Source: Halorussus pelagicus
GTDB lineage: Archaea; Halobacteriota; Halobacteria; Halobacteriales; Haladaptataceae
Length of the DNA: 64,000 bases
Direction: 5' to 3'
Assembly: GCF_004087835.1 (NCBI RefSeq)
Contig: NZ_CP035119.1
Coordinates: 1,674,001-1,738,000, forward strand
Shown here: positions 34,343 to 43,184 of the stretch, in pieces
Position numbering within the stretch: position 1 is the first letter of the stretch
How the letters are laid out: each line of letters begins with the position of its first letter
The notes under the pieces: model-generated
Seen by the model: only the letters and a program-made list of their open reading frames with translations
Database searches by the model: none
Told to the model about the DNA's origin: nothing
Position numbers and translations under genes: made by a program

Positions 34343-34738
34343 CACCGCATTCAGGTCGTCGCCGCTAATCCGCGACGACTCGGAACTCGACAAATCGCAA
34401 ACTGATAGGTAACGACGCCAGTTATTTCTACACGTTCGTGTTCATCTATCCACTACTAGAAAACGAGCGTCTATCTTTCAGGCGAGAAGTCGAAAGAGTT
34501 GCCCAAAAACGCGCAGTTATGTGGAAATACCTCGTGGCATGTACTGTCGGCGCGCTCCCGCCGACTGACGCACTGCCAACCGACCACCGACCAGAAGGGT
34601 ACTCGTCCGCCGACGGAACCATCGGCGAGGATTCTTGCTCGGACTCCTCGTCGTTTCCTTTTCGGACCGTAACCGCCATCCAGAGGTCGCTCCGCGCGAG
34701 AACGAAACTCGTTTTCGAATCGACTCCCTTTGCGAGAG
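34343..34738. other. Intergenic region, no supported gene
   Basis: A moderately AT-richer stretch of 396 bases. A plus frame from ATG 34518 and a minus frame from 34679 (77 codons, Ser-rich) exist, but neither looks like a known family and both lack convincing codon use. A nearby inverted repeat CGTTCGTG/CATGCC is too weak to call. Confidence 0.4.
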
Positions 34739-35191
34739 CTACGTCACGCTTGCGAGAACGACCGTCACCACGCTCGCGCCGACCATCCCGCCGAGACCGA
34801 CGGACCCGAGGACCGCCATCGCCTGCCGGGACCCGGTCTCCGTCCAGTTGGAGTTCCCGCCGAGATGCCGCTGGACGTTCTCGATACCGTCACCGACGAA
34901 CACCGACCCCGACCAGCCCAGCATCGAGAAGCCGAACACGAGCGCGCCGAGCGCGAAGACGTTCTCGCTGGCGAACTGGACCGATTCGCCCGAGAGGACG
35001 AGCGCTAGGACCGCGAGACCCGCCAGCACTGCGCCGAGCAGGGCCGCGCGCCCGAGGCGTCGGACGCGCTCGCGGGGGGTCGGCGCGTCGTCGGAGACCG
35101 ACGACGCGCCGCCGTCGTGAGACCCGCGGTTCGATGGGTCGCCGCGCCCGGTCGAATCGCGCGGCGGCCCGTCCGCATCGCCCGAACTCAT
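34739..35191 (-). CDS. Haloarchaeal membrane protein downstream of dpp permeases
   Basis: A 150-residue protein: a polar Asp/Gly/Ser-rich N-terminus of about 45 residues, then three hydrophobic segments (ALLGAVLAGLAVLALVL, FALGALVFGFSMLGWSGS, MAVLGSVGLGGMVGASVVTV). It starts 3 bases after the stop of the permease gene upstream, so it is the last gene of the importer operon. No domain is recognised. Function unknown; a role with the transporter is only suggested by position. Confidence 0.75.
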   Translation of the reverse strand: MSSGDADGPPRDSTGRGDPSNRGSHDGGASSVSDDAPTPRERVRRLGRAALLGAVLAGLAVLALVLSGESVQFASENVFALGALVFGFSMLGWSGSVFVGDGIENVQRHLGGNSNWTETGSRQAMAVLGSVGLGGMVGASVVTVVLASVT

Positions 35192-35194
35192 CGA

Positions 35195-36160
35195 TTAGTC
35201 CACGGTCTCGCGCATCCGCGGGTCGAGCGCGTCGCGCATCCCGTCGCCCAGCAGATTGAACCCGAGGACGGTGATGGCAAGGAAGAGACCGGGGAAGACC
35301 GACCACCACCAGTCGCCGGTCAGCAGGCCGTCGCTCACGCCGTTCGAGAGCATCAGTCCCCACGAGGGCGTCCCCGCCTGCGCGCCGAACCCGAGGAACG
35401 AGAGGGCGGCGATGTCGATGATGGCGAGACCGAAGTTGAGCGTTGACTGGACCGTGATGGGCGCGAGGCAGTTCGGCAGGATGTGGCGGACGATGACGCG
35501 GGGGTCTTTCGCCCCGAGCGCCTCCGTCGCCTCGATGTACTCGTCTTCGAGCACCTTGAGCGCGGCCCCGCGGACGACGCGGGCGAACCGCGGCGTGTAG
35601 ACCAGCGTCAGCGCGATGACGACCTTCCAGAGACCCGTGCCGAAGATGGCGACCAGCGCCAGCGCGAGCAGGAGACTCGGGAACGCCAACAGCACGTCCA
35701 TCGTTCGCATGATGACGTTGTCGGTGAGGTCGCTGTAGTACGCCGCGAGGATGCCGAGACCGACGCCCAGCACCGTCGAGGCTCCGACCGTGATGGTGCC
35801 GTACTTTATCGCCAGCCACGCGCCGTAGAGCACTCGCGGGAAGATGTCGCGCGACTGGATGTCCGTGCCGAACGGGTAGGCCCACGCCCCGTAGTCGGTG
35901 ACGACCTGCGTCTCTTTCTGGCCCCACCAACTCGGCGGTGCGAGGTTGGGGTTCGTCCCCATCTGGCTGGCCGAGATGGCTTGGATGTCGATGAACAGTC
36001 GGGCGTAGAGACCGACCGCCACCATTCCGAATATCATGGTCAGCCCCATGACGGCGAGTCGATTCGACAGTAGTTCCGAGAGGAACGGGGAGGCGCGCAG
36101 TCGCTCGACGACCCCGCGCTGTCCCACGTCGTCGGTTTCGGTTTGTGTTTCCGTGCTCAT
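35195..36160 (-). CDS. dppC: Peptide ABC transporter permease (DppC type)
   Basis: A 321-residue inner-membrane permease. After an N-terminal helix (NRLAVMGLTMIFGMVAVGLY) and a long extracellular loop, the BPD_transp core carries the EAA loop EYIEATEALGAKDPRVIVRH and five helices. PFGTDIQSRDIFPRVLYGAW is typical of OppC/DppC. It pairs with the DppB-type permease, whose stop overlaps this start (ATGA), and draws energy from the fused ATPase at 43185-45680. Substrates are probably di- or oligopeptides; nickel or sugars cannot be excluded. Confidence 0.93.
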   Translation of the reverse strand: MSTETQTETDDVGQRGVVERLRASPFLSELLSNRLAVMGLTMIFGMVAVGLYARLFIDIQAISASQMGTNPNLAPPSWWGQKETQVVTDYGAWAYPFGTDIQSRDIFPRVLYGAWLAIKYGTITVGASTVLGVGLGILAAYYSDLTDNVIMRTMDVLLAFPSLLLALALVAIFGTGLWKVVIALTLVYTPRFARVVRGAALKVLEDEYIEATEALGAKDPRVIVRHILPNCLAPITVQSTLNFGLAIIDIAALSFLGFGAQAGTPSWGLMLSNGVSDGLLTGDWWWSVFPGLFLAITVLGFNLLGDGMRDALDPRMRETVD

Positions 36161-37170
36161 TGGTCTATCCTCGGGTCGAGGTACGAGTAGGTGATGTCCA
36201 CGCCGAGGTTAACCAGCGTGAACAGGAACGCGAAGGTCAGAACCGTCCCCTGCACCACCGGGTAGTCGCCGACCTGAATCGCGTTCACGAGTAGCGTGCC
36301 GATGCCGCCGATGCCGAAGACCGTCTCGGTGAGGACCGCCCCGCCGAGCAGGCTTCCGAACTGGATGCCGATGATGGTCACGACGGGAATCAGCGCGTTC
36401 CGGAAGCCGTGTTTCAGTACGGTTATCTTCGAGCCTTGTCCCTTCGCGCGGGCGGTCCGCATGTAGTCTTGGCGGATGACCTCCAGCATCGACGAGCGCA
36501 TCATCCGGGAGATGAGCGCCATCGAGTAGATGCCGATGACCAGCGACGGCAGAAACATGTGCCTGACCGCGGACTTGAACGCCGCGAAGTTGCCGCTGAG
36601 GAACGTGTCGATGGTCACCATTCCCGTCACCATCTCGACGCTGTACTGGGAGGCGATACGGCCGCTTGCGGGCAACCAACCGAGGACCTGTGCGAACAGC
36701 AGGATGAGGAGCGGACCGCTCCAGTAAATCGGGATGCTGATTCCGGTCAGCGCGCCGACTCGCGTGAGGTGGTCGCTCAGCGAGTCCTGCTTGATTGCCG
36801 CCAACAGTCCCGTCGGAATCCCGAGGAGGATGCCGAACAGTTGGCCGTACAGCGCCATCTCCAGCGTGACCGGCAGTCGGTTCCGAAGAACCTCCGTGAT
36901 GGCGGTCCCGCGCTGAATCTGGTAGGACTCGCCGAAGTCCAGTTGCACTGCCTCCAACAGGAACCGACCGTACTGCACCCAGATGGGGTCGTTCAGCCCC
37001 AGTTCCGTCCGTATCTGGTTGACGAACTCCTCGGACGCCCGCTGTCCCGCGATGACCCTCGCGGGGTCGCCCGGTGCGAGGTGGAGAATGGCGAACACGA
37101 ACGTCGCCACCCCGAACAGCACCGGGACGAGTAGCAGGAGTCGTTTGATAACGAACCGCTTGGAAATCAT
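36157..37170 (-). CDS. dppB: Peptide ABC transporter permease (DppB type)
   Basis: A 337-residue permease: a first helix (LLLLVPVLFGVATFVFAILHL), the DppB feature LAPGDPARVIAGQRAS, and the EAA motif DYMRTARAKGQGSKITVLKH before the last helices. It ends FTLVNLGVDITYSYLDPRID, as is usual. ATG 37170 lies about 27 bases after an AT-rich TATA-like stretch (37194-37203), which favours it over a GTG six codons upstream. It is transcribed after dppA with 65 bases between. Confidence 0.93.
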   Translation of the reverse strand: MISKRFVIKRLLLLVPVLFGVATFVFAILHLAPGDPARVIAGQRASEEFVNQIRTELGLNDPIWVQYGRFLLEAVQLDFGESYQIQRGTAITEVLRNRLPVTLEMALYGQLFGILLGIPTGLLAAIKQDSLSDHLTRVGALTGISIPIYWSGPLLILLFAQVLGWLPASGRIASQYSVEMVTGMVTIDTFLSGNFAAFKSAVRHMFLPSLVIGIYSMALISRMMRSSMLEVIRQDYMRTARAKGQGSKITVLKHGFRNALIPVVTIIGIQFGSLLGGAVLTETVFGIGGIGTLLVNAIQVGDYPVVQGTVLTFAFLFTLVNLGVDITYSYLDPRIDQ

Positions 37171-37235
37171 TCGCTCGGACAATAACACGCGGGGATAAAA
37201 AAAGGCTCGTTACGCGGTACCGTTGTACGTACCCG

Positions 37236-38954
37236 TTACTCGTCCACGGAGACGCGGTTGAGGAACGGTCCGCTAATCGGCGCGACCGTGAAGTTCTGCA
37301 CGCGACTGTTGACGCCACGGAGTTCCTCGGTGTGGGTCATGAACACCCACGGCGCTTCGTCGTGGGTGAGCTTGCTGACTTTCCGGTAGGTCTCCTTGCG
37401 CGATTCGGTGTCGTAGGTGGTCTTTCCTTCGTTGACCAGTTTGATGAACTCGGTGTTGGCCCACCGGGCGCGGTTCCCGGTGTTGAAGTCGTCGCTCACG
37501 TCCGCGCTGGCCCAGTCCTGTCCGTCCGGCACGTCCTCGGCCGGGATGCTGGGGTGGAGCAGCGGCGAGTAGAAGTTGTCGGGGTCGGCGTTGTCGGTAA
37601 TCCACCCGAGGAAACAGGCGTCGTGCTTCCCGTCGGCGGTGTAGGTGAGATAAGCGTCCCACGACGACTGCTGATTGATGCTCATCTCGATGCCGACCTC
37701 GGCGAGGTTCGACTTGACCGTCTGGGCGGTCTGGACCGGCGACGCGAAGTAGGGTCGCGGGTTCGTCATCGTCGTCAGTTCGAACTCGAGTCCATCGCCG
37801 TAGCCCGCCTCTTCGAGGAGGCTCTTGGCCTTCTCGGGGTCGTACTCGTACGGACTCACGTCGTCGTTGTGGCCCATGATGTTCGGCGGGAGCGGTTGGC
37901 TGGCCTGCACCGCCTGCCCGCGGTAGATGTTCTTGACGATGGCCTCCATGTTGATGGCGTGGCTGATAGCCTTCCGGACCTTCTTGTTCCGGAACGCCTC
38001 GACGCGGGCCATGTTGAACGCCATGTAGCCGGTGTTCATGCCGGGGACCTTCTGTAGGGACGCGCTGTCGTCGCCCTCGATGACGCCCGCGGCCTGTGCG
38101 CTGATGCCGTCAATGATGTCCGCGCCGCCAGAAAGGAGCGTCTGGGCGCGCGACGTGTTCTCACTGACCGTCGTGAACACGACTTCGTCAACGCTCGGAC
38201 CCTCGCCCCAGTAGTCGTCGTTGGCAGTCAGTCGGACACGCTGGTCGCTCTTGTTCCACGTATCGAACTCGAACGGTCCCGTTCCGACGGGATTCCCTCC
38301 GAGGTCGGCGTCGCTCTCGATTTCCGATTTCGAAAGCACTGCGAGTGCGAACACGGCGAGGTTGCGCATGAACGGCGCGTACGCCGAGGTAAGCTCGAAG
38401 TTGAGCGTGTAGTCGCCGTCCTTCTCGATGTTCTCGACTTGACCCAGCAGGTACGGACCGTAGATGGACTGGTTCTCCGTCCCAACGAAGTATTCGTACT
38501 CCTCGTCCACGAAGCGCCGGTAGGTGGCGATGAAGTCGTCGGCCGTAAACTCCTCGCCGCTGTGGAACTCGACGCCCTCGCGGAGTTGGAGGGTCGCGGT
38601 CGTCTCTTCGAGACTGTAGTCCTTGGCGAGACCGCCGACGATGGTTGTTTTGCCCGGCTTGAAGTGAATGAGGCGGTCGTACACCTGATTCATCACCTTG
38701 GCGTCCTCGCCGCTCGTGGTCGTGTGGGGGTCGATAGTCGTCGAGTCGGACCCGCGAGCGTACGTGAGCAGTTGGGTTCCCTCGCTTTCGCCGCCGCTCT
38801 GGGTCGTCTCGGACTCGCCGTCCTCGGTGGCTCCGTCGGTGGTCGTCCCGTCGCCGCCGTCGTCGCCGGTACATCCGGCGAGCGTCGCCGCCGCCGTCGC
38901 ACCGCCAGCAGCCTTCAAGAAACTACGCCGCTTAAGAGCATCATCTGTCGCCAT
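37236..38954 (-). CDS. dppA: Peptide ABC transporter substrate-binding lipoprotein
   Basis: A 572-residue SBP family 5 protein. KRRSFLKAAGGATAAATLAG with Cys28 is a Tat signal with lipobox, giving a membrane-anchored receptor. A Gly/Asp/Thr/Glu linker precedes the binding domain, which has YDRLIHFKPGKTTIVGGLAK, EGVEFHSGEEFTADDF and KVRKAISHAINMEAIVK. It delivers peptides to DppB/DppC. About 110 bases upstream lies a close paralog (39065-40729), implying a local duplication. Confidence 0.94.
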   Translation of the reverse strand: MATDDALKRRSFLKAAGGATAAATLAGCTGDDGGDGTTTDGATEDGESETTQSGGESEGTQLLTYARGSDSTTIDPHTTTSGEDAKVMNQVYDRLIHFKPGKTTIVGGLAKDYSLEETTATLQLREGVEFHSGEEFTADDFIATYRRFVDEEYEYFVGTENQSIYGPYLLGQVENIEKDGDYTLNFELTSAYAPFMRNLAVFALAVLSKSEIESDADLGGNPVGTGPFEFDTWNKSDQRVRLTANDDYWGEGPSVDEVVFTTVSENTSRAQTLLSGGADIIDGISAQAAGVIEGDDSASLQKVPGMNTGYMAFNMARVEAFRNKKVRKAISHAINMEAIVKNIYRGQAVQASQPLPPNIMGHNDDVSPYEYDPEKAKSLLEEAGYGDGLEFELTTMTNPRPYFASPVQTAQTVKSNLAEVGIEMSINQQSSWDAYLTYTADGKHDACFLGWITDNADPDNFYSPLLHPSIPAEDVPDGQDWASADVSDDFNTGNRARWANTEFIKLVNEGKTTYDTESRKETYRKVSKLTHDEAPWVFMTHTEELRGVNSRVQNFTVAPISGPFLNRVSVDE

Positions 38955-39064
38955 AGACCATTATGCTCACACCGCCCACATAAGTATGCCGGACCTATAG
39001 GGGTGTAAAAATAGAACAACGACACCGTATAGAGCCGTCAATAGCCGAATCGGGGGGAGCGCAG

Positions 39065-40729
39065 TCAGCCCTGCACTCGGACGCGATTCAGTAGCGGACC
39101 GCTAATCGGGGCGATCTGGAACTCCTGCACTCGGTCGGCGACGCCGCGCAGTTCCTGTGCGTGGTCGATGAACACCCACGGAGCCTCGTCGTGTGCGATT
39201 TGCCCGGCCTGCCGATAGAGTTCCGCCCGCTGTTGCTCGCCCAGCGTGCTCTGGGCCTCCTCGACGATTTCCATGAACTCGGTGTTGGCCCACGCCGCGC
39301 GGTTGGTCGTGTTGTATCCCTCCGTGTCGAAACTCACCCAGTCCTGTCCCTCGGGCACCTCCTCGACCGAGACGCCGGGATGCAACAGGGTGAAGTAGAA
39401 GTTGTCGGGGTCGGCGTTGTCGGTCATCCACCCGAGGAACGTGGCGTCGTGTTGGCCCTGTGCGGTGTAGTCGAGGAACGGATTGAACGGCATCTGGTTG
39501 ATGGTGACCGTGATGCCGACCTCGCCCAAGTTCGACTTGACCGTCTGGGCTGCCTGAACCGGCGAGGGGTTGTAGGTCCGCGGGTTCTGGAACGTGGCCA
39601 GTTCGAAATCGAAGCCGTCGCCGTAGCCCGCCTCCTCGAGCAGGCTCCGGGCCTGCTCGGGGTCGTGGGGATACGGTTCCAGTTCGTCGTTGTAGCCCAA
39701 CACCTGCTCGGGGATGGGTTGGCTCGCCTGCACCGCGATACCCCGGAAGATGTTCTCGACGATGGCCTGCGTGTCCACGGCGTAGCTGATGGCCTGTCGA
39801 ACCCGTCTGTCACGGAACGGCTCGAACCGGGCCTGATTGAACGCCATGTAGCCGATGTTGATACCTTGTGTCTCGATCAACTCGGCGTTGTCCGCGTTGC
39901 TGACTATCTGTGACGACTGCGCGCCCAGTCCGTCGATGATGTCGGCTCCGCCGGAGATGAGCGTCTGAGCGCGGGTGGTGTTCTGGCCGACAGCGGTGAA
40001 CACGACCTCATCGACGTACGGTCCCTCTCCCCAGTAGTCGCCGTTCGCGCTGAGACGAATCCGCTGATTGCCTTGGTCCCAGTTCTGGAACGTGAACGCG
40101 CCGGTGCCGACCGGTTGCTGGCTGAGGTCGGTCCCTAACTCCTCGATGGCCTGTCGGGAGAGGACGCTCGACGCGAACATGGCCAAATTCCGCAGGAACG
40201 GCGCGTACTGCTGATTGAGTTGGATGGTGATGCTGTAGTTGCCGCCGGTCTCGATGCTCTCGACCCAGTTACCCAGCGTGAACGGTCCGTACGCCGAGAT
40301 GTAGTCCTGCCCCGGATACAGTTCCGAGTCCGGATTCGTGAACCGCTCGACGGTTGCCACGAAGTCGTCGGCGGTCAACTCCTCGCCGTTGTGGAACTGA
40401 ACCCCCTCGCGCAGTTGCAAGTTCGCCGTCGTCTCCTCCAGCGAGAACTCGGTGGCGAGACCCGCCTGAAGACTCGTCTGGTTGGGTTCGAAGTCGATGA
40501 GGGTGTCGTACATCTGGTTGATGACTTTCACGTCCTCGCCGCTCGTGGTGTTGTGCGGGTCGAGCGTCCCCGAATCGTTCCCCCGAGCGTACGTGACCGT
40601 GCCCCCTTGTTGCTGTACCTCCTCGGCACTGCCGGTATCGACGTAGCCCGCCACCGAGACCGACGCCGCCGCCCCACCGGCCGCCTTCAGCACGCTCCGT
40701 CTCGAAACGGATGTGTCGTTTGAAGTCAT
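39065..40729 (-). CDS. Paralogous peptide-binding protein lacking the lipobox cysteine
   Basis: A 554-residue SBP family 5 protein very similar to the adjacent dppA product throughout (YARGNDSGTLDPHNTTSGED; LHPGVSVEEVPEGQDWVSFD). The Tat signal SRRSVLKAAGGAAASVSVAG is kept, but the residue that should be the lipid-bearing Cys is Tyr29 (SVAGYVDTG). The Gly/Asp/Thr linker typical of anchored haloarchaeal SBPs is also nearly absent. It may therefore be released or attached in another way. A changed ligand range is possible. The only tightly linked ATPase lies beyond the insert at 40.7-43.2 kb. Confidence 0.93.
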   Translation of the reverse strand: MTSNDTSVSRRSVLKAAGGAAASVSVAGYVDTGSAEEVQQQGGTVTYARGNDSGTLDPHNTTSGEDVKVINQMYDTLIDFEPNQTSLQAGLATEFSLEETTANLQLREGVQFHNGEELTADDFVATVERFTNPDSELYPGQDYISAYGPFTLGNWVESIETGGNYSITIQLNQQYAPFLRNLAMFASSVLSRQAIEELGTDLSQQPVGTGAFTFQNWDQGNQRIRLSANGDYWGEGPYVDEVVFTAVGQNTTRAQTLISGGADIIDGLGAQSSQIVSNADNAELIETQGINIGYMAFNQARFEPFRDRRVRQAISYAVDTQAIVENIFRGIAVQASQPIPEQVLGYNDELEPYPHDPEQARSLLEEAGYGDGFDFELATFQNPRTYNPSPVQAAQTVKSNLGEVGITVTINQMPFNPFLDYTAQGQHDATFLGWMTDNADPDNFYFTLLHPGVSVEEVPEGQDWVSFDTEGYNTTNRAAWANTEFMEIVEEAQSTLGEQQRAELYRQAGQIAHDEAPWVFIDHAQELRGVADRVQEFQIAPISGPLLNRVRVQG

Positions 40730-41020
40730 CCACTGCTACCAATCAATCATTCAGAATATAAGACTACGGGAGCGGATTAGAGGCGGTTTAATTTAGCTCA
40801 ACCATATTATGTATACGAAACTATTAATTACGGTACGGTTTTCCGGCCGAGTACTGAAATGTCACCGCCACGGCGGGCCGAAGACGTGACGGCTCGGGTG
40901 TTGCCCAAAAACGAAGTCTTTGGTTGTCCACGTCAGGTTCGACTCTCCGTAGAAGAGACGAGACGCCGAATGCGCCTTGTCTTGGAAAATCGATGCTAGC
41001 CTCAAACAAACCAACTTTAG

Positions 41021-41797
41021 TTATGCGGGTAACTGCCAGTTAGCGGATGTTGCATCGGTGAGGTACTGATCGAACTTCTGGAGCGCCCAAGTGGTAGCAA
41101 CTGGGTTCTGATTTTCTATTATTCCGGTCACCATTCCGTTCTCGTTGTGCATTACGAGAAAGACGGAAGGTTTGGGTTCTATAACTATGATTAATCCGTA
41201 CGGAACGCTCTCTATCTGCCAGAGTTGTGCGTCTCTCATCAACATTCCATCTCCCTCGTCGTCTCGTTGTCGGAGTTTATCAATAGCGGCCGATTTAACG
41301 ATTAGTTCGAGGGACAGTTCACTCGCTTCGACTCGCCGACGAAGGAGTTTCACGAAACGAGAGGCAACGACAGGTAAAAGGCCATGAAGTTTCTCCGCAT
41401 TCTTGAATACAGCTTCGAGTTCTTCAATTGGGCGCAAAGGCGTTTCTTCGGTCGCGCACACTGTTCGTATCTCTGCAAAGAACCAATAGGGTGGGTACTT
41501 TTGGAGTGAAGCGTCTCGGAGAAGTGGCTTGATTTCGGAAATATTTCCAGAGATGTTCCAGAGTTCACTAATGAGATTGCAGTACAACTGACCGAGGTTC
41601 GACAACCGATACCCGTTTTGACATCGTTTAACTAATCCTGATTCGATTAACTTGTGTGCCCGTCGATAGACCGTTTTGGAGGACACATCCAGTTCCTGAG
41701 CGAGACAACTCTTGTACTGCGGTCCTCTCTGGAGGGCGGAAGTCAATTCATGATGCTCCAAAGCGTGCACCAGCGCATCTTTCTCGCTTGAAGCCAT
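41021..41797 (-). CDS. Winged-helix regulator with FilR1-type C-terminal domain
   Basis: A 258-residue protein. Residues 10-70 form a winged helix (QRGPQYKSCLAQELDVSSKT VYRRAHKLIESGLVKRCQNG). The rest matches the FilR1 middle-domain family of archaeal regulators (LLPVVASRFVKLLRRRVEA, PYGLIIVIEPKPSVFLVMHN). It likely controls genes nearby in response to an unknown ligand. Codon use is much more AT-rich than that of the flanking importer genes. Its promoter holds two ATTATAATTA sequences (41821-41852). Confidence 0.85.
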   Translation of the reverse strand: MASSEKDALVHALEHHELTSALQRGPQYKSCLAQELDVSSKTVYRRAHKLIESGLVKRCQNGYRLSNLGQLYCNLISELWNISGNISEIKPLLRDASLQKYPPYWFFAEIRTVCATEETPLRPIEELEAVFKNAEKLHGLLPVVASRFVKLLRRRVEASELSLELIVKSAAIDKLRQRDDEGDGMLMRDAQLWQIESVPYGLIIVIEPKPSVFLVMHNENGMVTGIIENQNPVATTWALQKFDQYLTDATSANWQLPA

Positions 41798-41820
41798 AGT
41801 TATCTAACACTTTGGAGCCG

Positions 41821-41852
41821 ATTATAATTAAGCCTTATCAAAATTATAATTA
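41821..41852. promoter_or_regulatory. Tandem ATTATAATTA sites upstream of the FilR1-type gene
   Basis: Two copies of ATTATAATTA (41821-41830 and 41843-41852), spaced 22 bases apart (about two helical turns), lie 24 to 55 bases in front of the regulator start. They could be promoter elements or an autoregulatory operator. The second copy extends into ATAATTATAGATATAG. Confidence 0.4.
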
Positions 41853-41937
41853 TAGATATAGTGGACAGATACTGTCTTCCCCCGGACATTGATTTTCGTT
41901 CCCAAGACAGTAATTAAGTAGAATATGTATCCACGAT

Positions 41938-42903
41938 ATGGTTCTGTCGGTGTCAAAGATGTCAGACAACGACGCGAGTCGGAAGAACCTGAACCGACGA
42001 GACTTCATCAAAGCCAGCGCGGCAGCTTCTGTGGCCGGTGGAACGCTTTCAACTTCCGCTGCTGCGCAGACTGCCATTGCTTGGAACCACCCAGAACACG
42101 ACGACTACAACGTCGACCGGTTCGAAGGACACCTCACGTCCTACACGAACGTTTACCAAGCAGACTCATTAAATTCCTATGAGCACTGGTTCATCCCCGT
42201 CGAAGTCGAATCAGATGTTACGAGCCACTTCAAAGACTACAATGGAAACTGGCAGTGGGTCAGAGAAATTCGTTCATCTTACTTCAAGTGTGAGTGGCCA
42301 TCGAACAAGTACAGTGACCTGAATGAGGTTGACGCAGAGAAAGACAGTAGTCACTACGGAGGCTACGATGTCGATCACGAGAAAGACTACACGTACTGGA
42401 ACCTTGCCGAGGACACCACAAAAGACGGACTCGATTACCTCGCCGGTCTCGTCCCACTTGCGGGTGATGTCTACGGTGCTGGGAAGGTACTCGACAACTT
42501 TGGGACGAATCTAAGCAAAGTGGGTGACAATACTGGTGAGTGGCGAGTCGACTATGATTGGGTGAATCCCAATGAACTCTCAGAAACCCATTACTGGGAC
42601 AAGGTCGACGTGCAACTCAAGCCCGACGATAGTATCACTATCGATATCGAAGACCACGTCGCAGCACATACCGAATTGGTGAATGACTACAGCATCGAAA
42701 TTACTGCACCGGAATCGTCACCAAACGCCATCTCGAAGATGACGACGGCTGAGCGAAAGGAGCGTGGAATCAACGTCTACCGTGCGAGCGAGGTCAAGAA
42801 GACCCCCGGTAAATTCGGGTTCTCACCTCATCGACTCGAAGGCGTTAGACCGGACGAGAAAATCTACACAGCCCCGATTGAGGTAACCCTCCTCGACGAG
42901 TAG
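41938..42903 (+). CDS. Tat-exported protein of unknown function
   Basis: A 321-residue protein with a clear twin-arginine signal, NRRDFIKASAAASVAGGTLS, with probable cleavage after AAAQ. No Cys follows, so it is secreted rather than lipid-anchored. The mature part is rich in aromatic and acidic residues (SYEHWFIPVEVESD, VDHEKDYTYWNLAEDTTKDG) with one hydrophobic patch (LAGLVPLAGDVYGAGKVL). No domain recognised. ATG 41938 sits about 27 bases after TAATTAAG, fitting a leaderless start; ATG 41959 is an alternative. AT-rich, divergent from the FilR1-type regulator. Confidence 0.8.
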   Translation: MVLSVSKMSDNDASRKNLNRRDFIKASAAASVAGGTLSTSAAAQTAIAWNHPEHDDYNVDRFEGHLTSYTNVYQADSLNSYEHWFIPVEVESDVTSHFKDYNGNWQWVREIRSSYFKCEWPSNKYSDLNEVDAEKDSSHYGGYDVDHEKDYTYWNLAEDTTKDGLDYLAGLVPLAGDVYGAGKVLDNFGTNLSKVGDNTGEWRVDYDWVNPNELSETHYWDKVDVQLKPDDSITIDIEDHVAAHTELVNDYSIEITAPESSPNAISKMTTAERKERGINVYRASEVKKTPGKFGFSPHRLEGVRPDEKIYTAPIEVTLLDE

Positions 42904-42952
42904 TCAGAAACAGCGTCGAAAGGATTTTTCATACTGCAATAGTAACGTAACT

Positions 42953-43171
42953 ATGGTGTACTTAAATGGTCTCGTTGCAGGGGTGGTATTTCTCGTGCTC
43001 GGATCAGGGATGATATATTTGTCAACGCAGATCGCACAACTATTCCTTATAATCTACAGTCTCGGCGAACCCGCACCGAATTCCGTCGCAGATTGGTTGG
43101 TGAGGGGCGTCGGTGCGTTCGTCATATTACTTGGACTGCTCATAATTTGGGCATCTCTTCAACAGGTCTGA
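42953..43171 (+). CDS. 72-residue two-helix membrane protein
   Basis: A small hydrophobic protein: helix one GLVAGVVFLVLGSGMIYLST running into QIAQLFLIIYSLG, and helix two VRGVGAFVILLGLLIIWASL. It lies 49 bases after the Tat protein gene on the same strand, so the two may be co-transcribed. Function unknown. It ends 13 bases before the stop of the convergent ATPase gene. Confidence 0.65.
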   Translation: MVYLNGLVAGVVFLVLGSGMIYLSTQIAQLFLIIYSLGEPAPNSVADWLVRGVGAFVILLGLLIIWASLQQV

Positions 43172-43184
43172 CCCGAGTGAACGC

